Origin: Pseudomonadota bacterium
Lineage (GTDB): Bacteria > Pseudomonadota > Alphaproteobacteria > Rhizobiales > Beijerinckiaceae
Length of the DNA: 64,000 bases
Reading direction: 5' to 3'
Assembly (NCBI GenBank): GCA_021813805.1
Contig: JAKAJL010000020.1
Location: 1 to 64,000 of the forward strand
A program made the translations under genes and the position numbers. The notes under the pieces are model-generated. The model was not told the origin of the DNA, did not search any database, and worked only from the letters and a program-made list of their open reading frames with translations. Of this stretch, positions 21,802 through 30,714 are shown piece by piece (position 1 is the stretch's first letter; every line of letters begins with the position of its first letter).

Positions 21802-22959
21802 ATGACAAAACCTCTCCTGGGCGCGATATCCGATGATTTCGAGGTGCAGCCTCCGCCGGCGGGCCAATCGGAGCGCCTCCACGGCATTGACGCGCTCAGA
21901 GGCCTCGCCGCCTGCGGCATCGTGATCCTGCACTCCGCGTTCATTCGCCCTTTCGGGGCTCCAGGTTCGCTCGGCTACCTCGCCTTGGGCGTCCCGCTTT
22001 TTTTCATCATCAGCGCATTTTCGCTTTCCTTTGCCTATGATGGACGCTTGCGGTCCCGGGACGATGTCATTGGATACGGCATCAAGCGCTACGCTCGCAT
22101 CGCGCCGCTGTTTTATGTCATGCTTCTGGCCTGGGTGATCGCCTTGTTCATCCTGAACCACCGATTGCCGGCGTTCCCCATCATCTTGCTCAGCGCCACC
22201 TTCCTGTTTGGCCTCGATCCACACACCCAGGGCAGCTTCGTTCCCGCTGGCTGGTCGATCGGCGTCGAAATGCTGTTTTACGCTTGTTTTGCCGTCATTA
22301 TCCGGATTCAGTCGCTCAAGGGTCACGCCCTCTTGCTCGCTGGAAGCTTATTGCTTTCCGGCTTGTTCAATTCCATCCCCTGGACCAAGGCGCCCGACTA
22401 TTTTTACTATACCCATTTCTTAACCAACGCCCCGTACTTCGCCTTCGGTCTCGTGGGTTACCGGGTCTATCGGGCGATTCCGCCGGTTCACCGCAGAATC
22501 ATCGGCCACGCTTGCCTCGTCGCCGGGTTCGCCCTGATCGGCGCCATGATCTTTTGGGGCCCGCAGCTAGGCCCCGCCGCCAGCACCAGGGTTCCGACCG
22601 GTTTGATCGCGGGCTGGGGGCTGGCCTTCTTCTCTTTGGTGCTGTCCCAGGCGCTATGGCCAAACCCGGTTCTTTCCAATCCGACGACGTTGTTTCTGGG
22701 CCGGATTAGCTACAGCATCTATCTCGTTCACCCGCTACTGATCTATTTTTCGCCTCTCACGCCCTGGCTTTCCCGCCCCGACATTTCGTGGCGAGTGAAG
22801 TTGTTCGGCGCTTTGTCCTTTGCGCTGCCGGCTGCGATCCTCTGCGGCGGGATCTTGTATCATGTCGTCGAGAAGCCGGGGCAGAACCTTGGACGACGGC
22901 TGTCGATCAGGCTCAATGAGGCGCTTTTCCGGAGCAAGCCCCGCGCCATCCGGCTTTGA
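21802..22959 (+). CDS. Acyltransferase family 3 membrane protein (OafA/YrhL-like)
   Basis: A 385-residue polytopic membrane protein of the acyltransferase-3 family, which moves acetyl or other acyl groups onto surface polysaccharides or similar acceptors. The family start RLHGIDALRGLAACGIVILH carries the Arg and His of the active site near residues 28-46. The GWSIGVEMLFYACF motif lies near 155, and about ten hydrophobic helices follow. The end has ISYSIYLVHPLLI and the Glu-containing YHVVEKPGQNLGRR. Start 21802 was chosen over an upstream frame from 21673. Base composition seems less GC-rich than neighbouring genes, hinting at transfer; the acceptor is unknown. Confidence 0.85.
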   Translation: MTKPLLGAISDDFEVQPPPAGQSERLHGIDALRGLAACGIVILHSAFIRPFGAPGSLGYLALGVPLFFIISAFSLSFAYDGRLRSRDDVIGYGIKRYARIAPLFYVMLLAWVIALFILNHRLPAFPIILLSATFLFGLDPHTQGSFVPAGWSIGVEMLFYACFAVIIRIQSLKGHALLLAGSLLLSGLFNSIPWTKAPDYFYYTHFLTNAPYFAFGLVGYRVYRAIPPVHRRIIGHACLVAGFALIGAMIFWGPQLGPAASTRVPTGLIAGWGLAFFSLVLSQALWPNPVLSNPTTLFLGRISYSIYLVHPLLIYFSPLTPWLSRPDISWRVKLFGALSFALPAAILCGGILYHVVEKPGQNLGRRLSIRLNEALFRSKPRAIRL

Positions 22960-22974
22960 CGCGCGGGCGCCGTC

Positions 22975-23775
22975 TCATTCCGGCGCTGGCCCGCCGTTCC
23001 GCTCCAACGCCTCAGCCAGATCCGCCGCCAATGCGAAAAAGCGGCGACGCACGTCGGGGGCAAAAGGATTCATCCGCTCGATGGCGTAAAAAACTTCCGG
23101 CGCGTCATGGCGGACCATGTCCACCGCGCGCAGAAGCAGGTCGAAGCTGGCGGTGGTCATGTTGCGGGGCAGGGGCTCCATTTCGACCAGGACCTTGGCG
23201 ATGAGATGGGTCAGGCCCTGCACCATGGCCGCTTCGCGGTCGTGCTCCTCGGGCGTGGCGAGGATCGCATTCAGCCCGAAAGTCTTGCGCATATAAGCCG
23301 CGAGCGGGCGGGCGCCGGACCCGCGGATCGGGCAGATCACGATCTTCAGCCCCTTGATCCCGCCGCGCGCGCTTTGCGGGCCGAACATCGGATGAGTGCC
23401 GATAATGTCCACATGATCCGGCAGTTCGGCCCGCATGGTCTCCGCCGGCGCCACTTTCACCGAACAGACGTCGAGCACGGTCGCGCCGGGGCGCAGATGC
23501 GGGCGGATGGCGGCGATGGCCGCGCTCAGGCGCGGCACGGGCATCGCGAGGATCACCAGGTCGCAGGCGGCGGCCGTCGCCGCGTCGCAAAGGGTCACGC
23601 CGCGAACGGTGGTCCTGCAGGGCTCTGGATCGGTCGCGCAGGCCGGGTCATAGGCGAAAACCGGGAACAAGGGCGCTAGATGCGACGCGGCGAGACGGCC
23701 GAAGGCGCCATAGCCGATCAGGCCGATCGTGGTCCGCGGCCTCGCTCCGGGCCGCCGTGTCGGGCGCTCGCTCAC
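22975..23775 (-). CDS. tyrA: Prephenate (or arogenate) dehydrogenase
   Basis: A 266-residue TyrA-family dehydrogenase that produces 4-hydroxyphenylpyruvate or tyrosine in aromatic amino acid synthesis. The NAD(P)-binding motif GLIGYGAFGRLAASHL lies near residues 18-33. Other marks are LVILAMPVPRLSAAI, VLDVCSVKVAP, DIIGTHPMFGPQS with the conserved catalytic-region His, and EEHDREAAMVQGLTHLIAK. The start is a GTG at 23775. It is short compared with bifunctional forms and has no ACT or chorismate mutase domain. A tiny lipoprotein gene lies 22 bases upstream on the same strand. Confidence 0.88.
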   Translation of the reverse strand: MSERPTRRPGARPRTTIGLIGYGAFGRLAASHLAPLFPVFAYDPACATDPEPCRTTVRGVTLCDAATAAACDLVILAMPVPRLSAAIAAIRPHLRPGATVLDVCSVKVAPAETMRAELPDHVDIIGTHPMFGPQSARGGIKGLKIVICPIRGSGARPLAAYMRKTFGLNAILATPEEHDREAAMVQGLTHLIAKVLVEMEPLPRNMTTASFDLLLRAVDMVRHDAPEVFYAIERMNPFAPDVRRRFFALAADLAEALERNGGPAPE

Positions 23776-23797
23776 GTTCCGCTCCCGCCGCGCAGCC

Positions 23798-23926
23798 TTA
23801 CTTCACCTGGTCGTAGGAGCAGGCGCCGGGAAATTTGTTGAATTTGATTCCGCCGCCGCAGGGATCGCAGCCGGCCACGAGGGCGCAGAGCGCGAGAATG
23901 GCGCCGAGCCGAAAACAAGTCTTCAC
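23798..23926 (-). CDS. Very small lipoprotein (42 residues)
   Basis: A 42-residue peptide starting with GTG at 23926, preceded by a strong AGGAGG ribosome binding site. It has a classical lipoprotein signal: MKTCFRLG, a hydrophobic core, and lipobox LVAGC at about residues 16-20. The mature peptide is only about 23 residues and starts CDPCGGGIKFNKFPGACSY, with three cysteines. The function is unknown; small lipoproteins of this size are often lost in annotation. It precedes tyrA by 22 bases. Confidence 0.7.
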   Translation of the reverse strand: MKTCFRLGAILALCALVAGCDPCGGGIKFNKFPGACSYDQVK

Positions 23927-24469
23927 GATCCCCTCCTGTCGCGATGGCCTTCCTTGTGTCGCTCCGGGCGCGAAAGTCAAGCCTTGGCAATGCCGCCGCC
24001 ACGTTCTCCTTCGAGATGCGAAGCGTGAGGAACCTCAACCCGCGGGCGTTTCTTCCTTGGAATAATCGCAAGGCGTGGGCGGCCTCGCGACCGTCTGGAG
24101 TTCGGCAACGAAGGCTTCCGTCCGAGCGTGATGGCGACGGCAACGCCCTCGCCATGCCGAATTCTCGACAATGCCCGCGCGAAGCGGGTGGAAAAGACGG
24201 TGACGAACCAGACCGGCTCGCCCGTTTGCCGCATGGCGCGCTCCAATTCGTTTGGCTTGCGTTCAGGTTGCAAATCGTAGACTTCCCATATGGCGCCGCA
24301 CGCGGGTGACGGATTCCGTCGCTTGCCCAAATGCCGGACAGGCTTTTCGGCTCCACGACTAAGGACGGCGCCCCCGGCGCCGCCACGGGTAGGACGGCGG
24401 GCGATCCTGTGCTATGGCGAAGCCGGCCGGCGGAGGGCGGAGCGCCATCGGCGCGAGAGAGATCAGGCG
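23927..24469. other. Divergent intergenic region
   Basis: Over 500 bases between the tiny lipoprotein (minus) and the Pls-like gene (plus). No clear gene is present. A minus-strand frame from about 24330 to 23977 has only a TTG or an internal ATG (24234) as start. It contains protein-like text (GEPVWFVTVFSTRFARALSR) but ends in a low-complexity Arg/Pro/Gly tail. It could be a decayed gene. Promoters for both flanking genes must lie here, but no convincing -35/-10 pair was identified. Confidence 0.3.
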
Positions 24470-27400
24470 ATGACGGACAGCGATACGGAACTCTTGGTGA
24501 AGGAGCAGCCCGCGCCGGCGCGCCCGCCGCGCGCGCTGTCGGCGTTGCGCGGGGCCGTCCGTCCCGATCTGATCCGCGACGAACTGCTCGCCGAAATCTT
24601 CGCCGCCACAGTCGCGGCCGCGCCGCACGCCGTCGCCATGATGACCATGGAGCGCAAGCTGACCTACGCCCAGGTCGATCACGAGGCCTCGTCGATCGCG
24701 CGCGGCCTGGTTCGGCGCGGAATCGGCCCCGGCGACGTCGTCGGCCTGTGGGGGGCGCGCGGGCCGGAGCTTCTGATCTGCCAGATCGCCATCGCCAAGA
24801 CCGGAGCGGCCTGGTTGCCTTTCGACGCCGATGCGCCGCTCGACCGCATCGAAATCTCCCTGCTTGACGCCGAGGCCAAGGCCCTGCTGACCTCGGAAAG
24901 CTTCGCCGCCAAGGCGCGCGGCGCGATCACCGCGCCGGTGGTGACCGAAATCGACCTGATCGACCGCGTTGACCAGACGCCGCTCGATCCGCGCAAGGCG
25001 GGCGCGACGCCCGACACGCCCGCTTATCTCATCTACACCTCCGGTTCGACCGGGACGCCCAAGGGCATCGTCATCACCGGGCGCAACATCTGCCATTACC
25101 TTCGCTCGGCCAACGAAACATACAGGGTCAACAGGTCCGATATCGTCTTCCAGGGCGCCTCGATCGCCTTCGACCTGTCGATGGAGGAAATCTGGATTCC
25201 CTATCTCGTCGGCGCGACCCTTTTCGTCGCCACGCCCACGGTGATGGGCGAGGCCGAGGCGTTGCCCGAACTGATGGAGGAAGTCGGCGTCACCGTGCTC
25301 GACACGGTGCCCACCCTGTTGTCGCTGATGCCGCGCGACATCAAATCCTTGCGCGTCATCATTCTGGGCGGCGAGGCCTGCCCGCCGGCGGTCGCCGCGC
25401 GCTGGAGCAAGCCCGGCCGCACCATCTTCAACTCCTACGGTCCGACCGAAGCGACGGTGGTGGCGACCGTGGCGGAAGTGCGGCCGGACGAGCCGGTCAC
25501 CATCGGCGGGCCGATCGCCAATTACACCTGTTATGTCGCGGACGAGGCCAGCAACCTGCTCGAACGCGGGGTCGAAGGCGAACTTCTCATCGGCGGGCCG
25601 GGCGTGGCGCGCGGCTATCTCAGGCGCGACGCGCTGACGGCGGAAAAATTCATCGCCAATCCGTTCGATTCGACGGGGAGCGACCCGATTCTCTATCGCT
25701 CCGGCGACGCAGTGGTGATGGAGGCCGACGGCAAGATCGCCTTCCATGGCCGCATCGACGATCAAATCAAGATTCGCGGCTTTCGCGTCGAACTGGGCGA
25801 GATCGAGGCCAAGCTCTCCGGCCAGCCGGGCGTCAGCCAGGCGGCGGTGGTGCTGCGCAACGACGACGGTCTCGACCAACTCGTCGCCTTCCTCGTCGCC
25901 GACAAGGGCGAGGCGCTCGAGGCGAAGACATTGCGCGCCGCGCTGCGTGGCGTCCTGCCGCCCTACATGGTGCCGTCGCGCTATGAAACCCTCGACGCCC
26001 TGCCGCGCCTCGCCTCGGGCAAGGTCAATCGCAACGCCCTGAAGAAGGAGCAGTTGACCGCTCCGGCCGCCGCCGAGGCGCAGGAGGATCCCGAGACAGA
26101 AACCGAGCGCGTCCTGCTCGACGCCGCGCAAAAGGTCCTGCCGCCGCAGACCATCCCGCTGGAGGCCGATTTCTTCACCGATCTTGGCGGCCATTCGCTG
26201 CTTGCGGCGCGTTTCGTCTCGATCGTGCGCCAGACCCAGGACCTGGCGGGGATCACTCTTCAAGACGTTTACAACGGGCGATCCTTGCGCGCGATCGCCG
26301 CGATTCTCGACGAAAAGGCGGCGGAAACCGGCGGGCCAAAAGACCTCTCGTTCACGCCGCCGCCGCTCTACCGGCGCTTTCTGTGCGGCCTGGCGCAGGC
26401 TGCGGTCCTGCCCTTCCTGCTGGCGCTGTCCACCGCGCAATGGCTGAGCATTTTCGTCTCCTACATGCTGCTGACCGACACCGACGCCTCGATCTGGCAG
26501 GAAATCGCCGCCCTGCTCAGCGTCTATGTCTCGGTCAATATCGCCACCGTTCTGCTCGCCATCGCCGCCAAATGGCTGGTGATCGGCCGCTTCAGGCCCG
26601 GCCGCTATCCCATTTGGGGCGTCTATTATTTCCGCTGGTGGCTGGTCCAGCGCATGCTGACGCTGACCCATATCAAATGGTTCCAGGGCTCTCCGCTGAT
26701 GCGCCTCTATCTCATGGCCCTCGGGGTGAAAGTCGGCCAGGACGCCAATATTTCCGAGCTGGAGATCGGCGCCACCGATCTCCTGTCGATCGGCGCGCGG
26801 ACGACCGTCGGCGCCCGCGCCAATTTCTCCAATGTCAGCTTCATCGGCGCCGACATGATCGTTGGCAAGATCGAGGTCGGCCCGGAATGCAATATCGGTT
26901 CATCCTGCGTGCTCGAAAACGACGTCGTGATGGAGGAGGGCGCCGAGTTGCGCGACCTCACGGCGCTCGCGCCCTTCACCCGGGTCAACGCCTGGGAGAT
27001 CTGGGACGGCTCGCCCGGCCGTTTCGTCGGTTCGGTGGACAAGGAGACGCTCCGCCCCTTCCCCGAGGTTTCGGCGGCCAGGCGCGCCGTGCAGACCTTC
27101 CTCTATACCGTGATGCTGCTGGCGATCCCGCCGGTCGGCCTTCTGCCGCTGTTCCCGGCCTTCTGGGTGTTCGACCGCATCGACGAAACTCTCGGCCTCG
27201 CCGCCATGAGCCGCATGGCCTATATGGCCGCGATCCCGGTCATGGCATGGCCGACCTCCTTCGTCATGGTGCTGGTGACGGTCGGTTTCATCGCGGTCGT
27301 GCGCTGGACCGTGCTGCCGCGCGTGCGCGAAGGGCTCTATTCGGTCTTTTCCTGGTTCTACTTGCGCAAATGGGCGGTGGCGCTGGCGACCGAGATCACG

Positions 27401-28525
27401 CTCGAAACGCTGTCCTCGCTCTACGCCACCATCTATATGCGGGCGTGGTACCGGCTGATGGGCGCCAAGATCGGCAAGGATTCGGAGATTTCGACCAATC
27501 TCGCCGGCCGCTACGATCTGGTCGAGATCGGCGAGAAATGTTTCATCGCCGACGAGGTCATCCTCGGCGACGAGGAGGTGCGCCGCGGCTGGATGCGGCT
27601 GGAAAAGCTGCGCACCGGCTCGCGGGTGTTCATCGGCAATGACGGCGTGACGCCGCCCGGCGCCGACATCCCCGACGACACGCTGATCGGCATCAAGTCG
27701 AAGCCGCCGGCCAATGACGAGATTTCGCCCGGCGACACCTGGTTCGGCTCGCCGCCGATCAAACTGCCTGTGCGCCAGAAATTCGACGGCGGCGGCTCGA
27801 CGTGGACCTATGAGGCGCCGCGCTGGAAGAAATTCGCCCGCGCCGTCTTCGAGGCGGTTCACATCTCCTTGCCGACGATGCTGTTCATCACTTTCGGCAC
27901 CTGGGCGATCGAATGGTTCGGTCCGGCCATGCTGGAGGGCGCCTATCTTCGGGTGTTCTGGATGTTCGTCGCCGCCTCGACGGTGATCGCGGCGGTGATG
28001 ACCCTGATCGTCATCGGGGTGAAATGGGCGACCATGGGCCGCTACCAGCCGGTGACCAAGCCGATGTGGTCGTGGTGGGCGATGCGCACCGAGGCGGTGG
28101 CCGTGCTCTATTGGGGCCTCGCCGGCAAGGTCCTCCTCGACCATTTGCGCGGCACGCCCTTCCTGCCGTGGTTCCTGCGCCTGTTCGGCGCGAAATTCGG
28201 CCGGGGCTGCGTGCTCGACATGACCGACATCACCGAATTCGACTGTATCGAGGTCGGCGATTTCTGCAATCTCAACACGCTCTGCGCCCTGCAGACCCAT
28301 CTTTACGAAGACCGCGTGATGAAGGTCGGACGGGTCAGGCTCGGCTCGGGCGTCACCGTCGGCGCGGGCTCGACCGTTCTCTATGATTCCCACGTCGGCG
28401 ATTACGCCCGGCTCGGGCCGCTGACCATTGTGATGAAGGGCGAATCCATTCCCGCCCACACCGAATGGTCCGGCGCTCCCGCCGCGCCGACCCGGCATGT
28501 GACGCCGGGCTGTCCGGCGGCGTGA
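24470..28525 (+). CDS. Pls/PosA-type amino acid adenylating membrane synthetase
   Basis: A 1351-residue protein resembling epsilon-poly-L-lysine synthetase. The adenylation domain (about 45-520) has YTSGSTGTPKG (189-199), NSYGPTEATV near 320, YRSGD near 408, GRIDDQIKIRGFRVELGEIE near 426, and the catalytic Lys518 in ASGKVNRNAL. A carrier domain follows, with phosphopantetheine Ser576 in DLGGHSLLAARF. The rest repeats three times: membrane helices followed by a left-handed beta-helix (hexapeptide) domain, about residues 630-850, 870-1100 and 1125-1340. Pls has three tandem soluble domains flanked by membrane helices, so the layout agrees. No condensation or thioesterase domain is present. It probably makes isopeptide-linked homopolymers or dipeptides at the membrane; the product is unknown. 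Start 24470 was chosen over 24290. Confidence 0.85.
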   Translation: MTDSDTELLVKEQPAPARPPRALSALRGAVRPDLIRDELLAEIFAATVAAAPHAVAMMTMERKLTYAQVDHEASSIARGLVRRGIGPGDVVGLWGARGPELLICQIAIAKTGAAWLPFDADAPLDRIEISLLDAEAKALLTSESFAAKARGAITAPVVTEIDLIDRVDQTPLDPRKAGATPDTPAYLIYTSGSTGTPKGIVITGRNICHYLRSANETYRVNRSDIVFQGASIAFDLSMEEIWIPYLVGATLFVATPTVMGEAEALPELMEEVGVTVLDTVPTLLSLMPRDIKSLRVIILGGEACPPAVAARWSKPGRTIFNSYGPTEATVVATVAEVRPDEPVTIGGPIANYTCYVADEASNLLERGVEGELLIGGPGVARGYLRRDALTAEKFIANPFDSTGSDPILYRSGDAVVMEADGKIAFHGRIDDQIKIRGFRVELGEIEAKLSGQPGVSQAAVVLRNDDGLDQLVAFLVADKGEALEAKTLRAALRGVLPPYMVPSRYETLDALPRLASGKVNRNALKKEQLTAPAAAEAQEDPETETERVLLDAAQKVLPPQTIPLEADFFTDLGGHSLLAARFVSIVRQTQDLAGITLQDVYNGRSLRAIAAILDEKAAETGGPKDLSFTPPPLYRRFLCGLAQAAVLPFLLALSTAQWLSIFVSYMLLTDTDASIWQEIAALLSVYVSVNIATVLLAIAAKWLVIGRFRPGRYPIWGVYYFRWWLVQRMLTLTHIKWFQGSPLMRLYLMALGVKVGQDANISELEIGATDLLSIGARTTVGARANFSNVSFIGADMIVGKIEVGPECNIGSSCVLENDVVMEEGAELRDLTALAPFTRVNAWEIWDGSPGRFVGSVDKETLRPFPEVSAARRAVQTFLYTVMLLAIPPVGLLPLFPAFWVFDRIDETLGLAAMSRMAYMAAIPVMAWPTSFVMVLVTVGFIAVVRWTVLPRVREGLYSVFSWFYLRKWAVALATEITLETLSSLYATIYMRAWYRLMGAKIGKDSEISTNLAGRYDLVEIGEKCFIADEVILGDEEVRRGWMRLEKLRTGSRVFIGNDGVTPPGADIPDDTLIGIKSKPPANDEISPGDTWFGSPPIKLPVRQKFDGGGSTWTYEAPRWKKFARAVFEAVHISLPTMLFITFGTWAIEWFGPAMLEGAYLRVFWMFVAASTVIAAVMTLIVIGVKWATMGRYQPVTKPMWSWWAMRTEAVAVLYWGLAGKVLLDHLRGTPFLPWFLRLFGAKFGRGCVLDMTDITEFDCIEVGDFCNLNTLCALQTHLYEDRVMKVGRVRLGSGVTVGAGSTVLYDSHVGDYARLGPLTIVMKGESIPAHTEWSGAPAAPTRHVTPGCPAA

Positions 28526-28549
28526 TCGGGGCTGGAAATTCGGGCGCGA

Positions 28550-28603
28550 CGGACCCGGGGCCGCGCTTGCGGCGGGGCCGTCCGCCGGTTAACGTGATTT
28601 TTT
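28550..28603 (+). terminator. Possible weak terminator after the Pls-like gene
   Basis: An imperfect GC hairpin (outer CGGAC/GTCCG at 28550-28554 and 28580-28584, inner CCGC/GCGG around a GCTT loop) is followed after 13 bases by a run of six T. The gap before the T run makes a strong intrinsic terminator unlikely. The T run is also part of the promoter region of the following MarR gene. Confidence 0.3.
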
Positions 28604-28634
28604 AAACCAATCGACAACAAAACCAGGCGACAGA

Positions 28635-29102
28635 ATGTCCAACGAAATTGACGCGATGCGGGTCTGGTTTCGACTCATTCGCCTTCATACCCGGTCCAGG
28701 GTCGCAATCGCGAACCGGCTGCGCGCCTTCGATCTTTCCGTCCCGCAATGCGACGTGCTCACCACCTTGACCGAGAAGGAAGGCCTGTCGCAGCAGGAGC
28801 TCGCCGCCCGGCTCTATGTCACCAAGGGCAATATTTCCGGCCTGGTCGATCGGCTCGTCGCCAATGGGCTGGTCGAGCGCCGCTCCTTCGCCGGCGACCG
28901 GCGCTCCCATGCGATTCATCTGACGCCGGCCGGACGCGATCTCGCCCAGCGGGCGATCGAGGCGCAGAGGAAATTTGTCGCCGAGACTTTCGGTCAGTTG
29001 CCGCCCCAGCGTCTCGCGGAATTCGAGCAACTGCTGGTCGAGGCGCGCGACTTGGTCCGCGCGCGCGGCGGCGCGGCGTCGCCCGAGGGGGTCGAAGCGT
29101 GA
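28635..29102 (+). CDS. MarR family transcriptional regulator
   Basis: A 155-residue winged-helix regulator. The helix-turn-helix is EKEGLSQQELAARLYVTKGN followed by ISGLVDRLVANGLVERR, and the wing is RRSFAGDRRSHAIHLTPAGR, typical of MarR. Such proteins repress their target until a small ligand or oxidant binds. There is no Cys in the DNA-binding part. The gene starts 109 bases after the Pls-like gene and is followed after 30 bases by an amidase, so these two probably form an operon. Control of the Pls-like gene is an inference from position only. Confidence 0.85.
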   Translation: MSNEIDAMRVWFRLIRLHTRSRVAIANRLRAFDLSVPQCDVLTTLTEKEGLSQQELAARLYVTKGNISGLVDRLVANGLVERRSFAGDRRSHAIHLTPAGRDLAQRAIEAQRKFVAETFGQLPPQRLAEFEQLLVEARDLVRARGGAASPEGVEA

Positions 29103-29132
29103 GTTCCGCCAGCGTGTCTGGGCGGTGAGCGA

Positions 29133-30575
29133 ATGGCGGCGGCGGGTTTCGACGAATCCTTTTTCGCAGCTTCTGCGTGCAAGTGGCGGCGCGGTCTACA
29201 AAAAGGCGACTATTCTCCGCGCGAACTTCTGGGCGCGGTGTGGGAGCGGATTCTCCAGCGCAATCCCCGGATCAACGCGCTCGCCGCCTATGATCACGAC
29301 TCCGCCCTGCGCCAGGCGGACGAGGCCGAAAGGCTTTTCGCGCGCGGCGAATCGCGGCCGCTGGAGGGCCTGCCGATCACCGTCAAGGACAGTTTCGAGA
29401 CGGCGGGACTGCTGACGACCTGCGGCGCCGAAACGCTCGCCGAATATGTCCCGCGCGAGGACGCCGAGGCGGTCGCCCGTCTGCGCGCCGCCGGGGCGAT
29501 CATTCTCGCCAAGACCAATGTCCCGCGCCTCACCGCTGATTTCCAGACCTTCAACGCGCTGTTCGGCGTGACCTGCAATCCCTGGGACGAGAGGCTCACG
29601 CCGGGCGGTTCGTCGGGCGGCGCGGCGGCGGCGGTCGCATTGGGTTTCGGCGCTTTCGACCTCGCCTCCGACCTTGGCGGCTCGATCCGCTGGCCCGCCC
29701 AGGCCTGCGGCGTCTTCGGGCTCAAGCCGAGCTGGGGGCAGGTTTCGCTCGCCGGCCATATCCCGCCGCTGCCGCCGCTGCGATTGAAAAATCCGCCCGA
29801 TCTCGCGGTCGCGGGACCCCTGGCGCGCTCGGCGGCGGACCTCGATCTGGTCCTGTCGCTCGCGGAGAATCCAAGCCATGCAGGCGCGGCGCCGCGCAGG
29901 AAAAATCCCGCGGACCTCAGGCTCGCGCTCTGGCTCGATCCGGATTTCGCGCCGGTCGATCCTGATGTGGAGGCCGGCGTGCGGTTGGCGGCGCGGATTT
30001 TCCACGACGCCGGCGCCATGGTGGCTGAGGCCGCGCCCGCCTTCGCCTTCGCCGAGGCCTTCGAAATATACGTGACGCTCAACTTCGCCATCGGCTTCGC
30101 CGGAGCGCCACAGGAAAAAGCGCGCTTCGCGGCCGAGGCGGAAAAATTCGACCGCGACGATCGCTCCTATCCCGCCTTGCGCGCGCGGGCCGCGAAGCTG
30201 GACGCGGCGACCTTTTCCGTTCTGGCCGAGCGCAGAAAAGCGATCGGCGCAGCCTTTGCCCGTTTTTTCGAGCGTTTCGACGCGATCCTCTGCCCGCCCG
30301 CGCCCTGCCTGGCCTTCCCGCACGATTTTTCGCCCGACCCCTTTTCGCGCCGTCTTCCCGTCGGCGCAGGCGCCTTGCCCTATCATGACCTGCTGAAATG
30401 GGCGGGCCTTGCCTCGCTCGCCCTGCTGCCGGCGGCGGTGGCGCCGGTCGCGCTGACCCCGAGGGGCCAACCGACCGGGGTCCAGATTATTTCCGCGCGC
30501 GGCGAGGATCGGATGGCCGTCGGGCTCGCCGGCATGATCGAACAGGCGACCGGCGGTTTTCGCGCCCCGAAGTGA
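29133..30575 (+). CDS. Amidase (amidase-signature family)
   Basis: A 480-residue amidase-signature hydrolase. The Ser-cisSer-Lys triad is visible: Lys85 in PITVKDSFE, Ser160 in the GGSSGGAAAAVALG signature, and the nucleophile Ser184 in DLGGSIRWPAQACG. The C-terminal part has ILCPPAPCLAFPHD and GLASLALLPAAVAPVALTP. It would hydrolyse a C-N amide bond; the substrate is not readable, and GatA is unlikely because gatB and gatC are absent nearby. It follows the MarR gene by 30 bases. Position beside the Pls-like synthetase makes an amide or polypeptide substrate worth testing. Confidence 0.85.
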   Translation: MAAAGFDESFFAASACKWRRGLQKGDYSPRELLGAVWERILQRNPRINALAAYDHDSALRQADEAERLFARGESRPLEGLPITVKDSFETAGLLTTCGAETLAEYVPREDAEAVARLRAAGAIILAKTNVPRLTADFQTFNALFGVTCNPWDERLTPGGSSGGAAAAVALGFGAFDLASDLGGSIRWPAQACGVFGLKPSWGQVSLAGHIPPLPPLRLKNPPDLAVAGPLARSAADLDLVLSLAENPSHAGAAPRRKNPADLRLALWLDPDFAPVDPDVEAGVRLAARIFHDAGAMVAEAAPAFAFAEAFEIYVTLNFAIGFAGAPQEKARFAAEAEKFDRDDRSYPALRARAAKLDAATFSVLAERRKAIGAAFARFFERFDAILCPPAPCLAFPHDFSPDPFSRRLPVGAGALPYHDLLKWAGLASLALLPAAVAPVALTPRGQPTGVQIISARGEDRMAVGLAGMIEQATGGFRAPK

Positions 30576-30714
30576 ATCGTCAAAACAGGACAGGTTTTTT
30601 CCGCGGGCTTAACGCGGAATTTATCTTGGCGGCGCAAATTCGGGATTGGAGTTCAGCGGTCGTCAACCATGCGCCGCGATTTTCCCGGTTGGTTCGCGTC
30701 GAAAGAGTCTGGTC

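Noticed and set aside
24359-26671. 770-codon minus-strand open frame opposite the Pls-like gene
   Set aside because: Shadow of the synthetase; no domain recognised and charged low-complexity text throughout. The similar 26900-28498 frame was rejected for the same reason.
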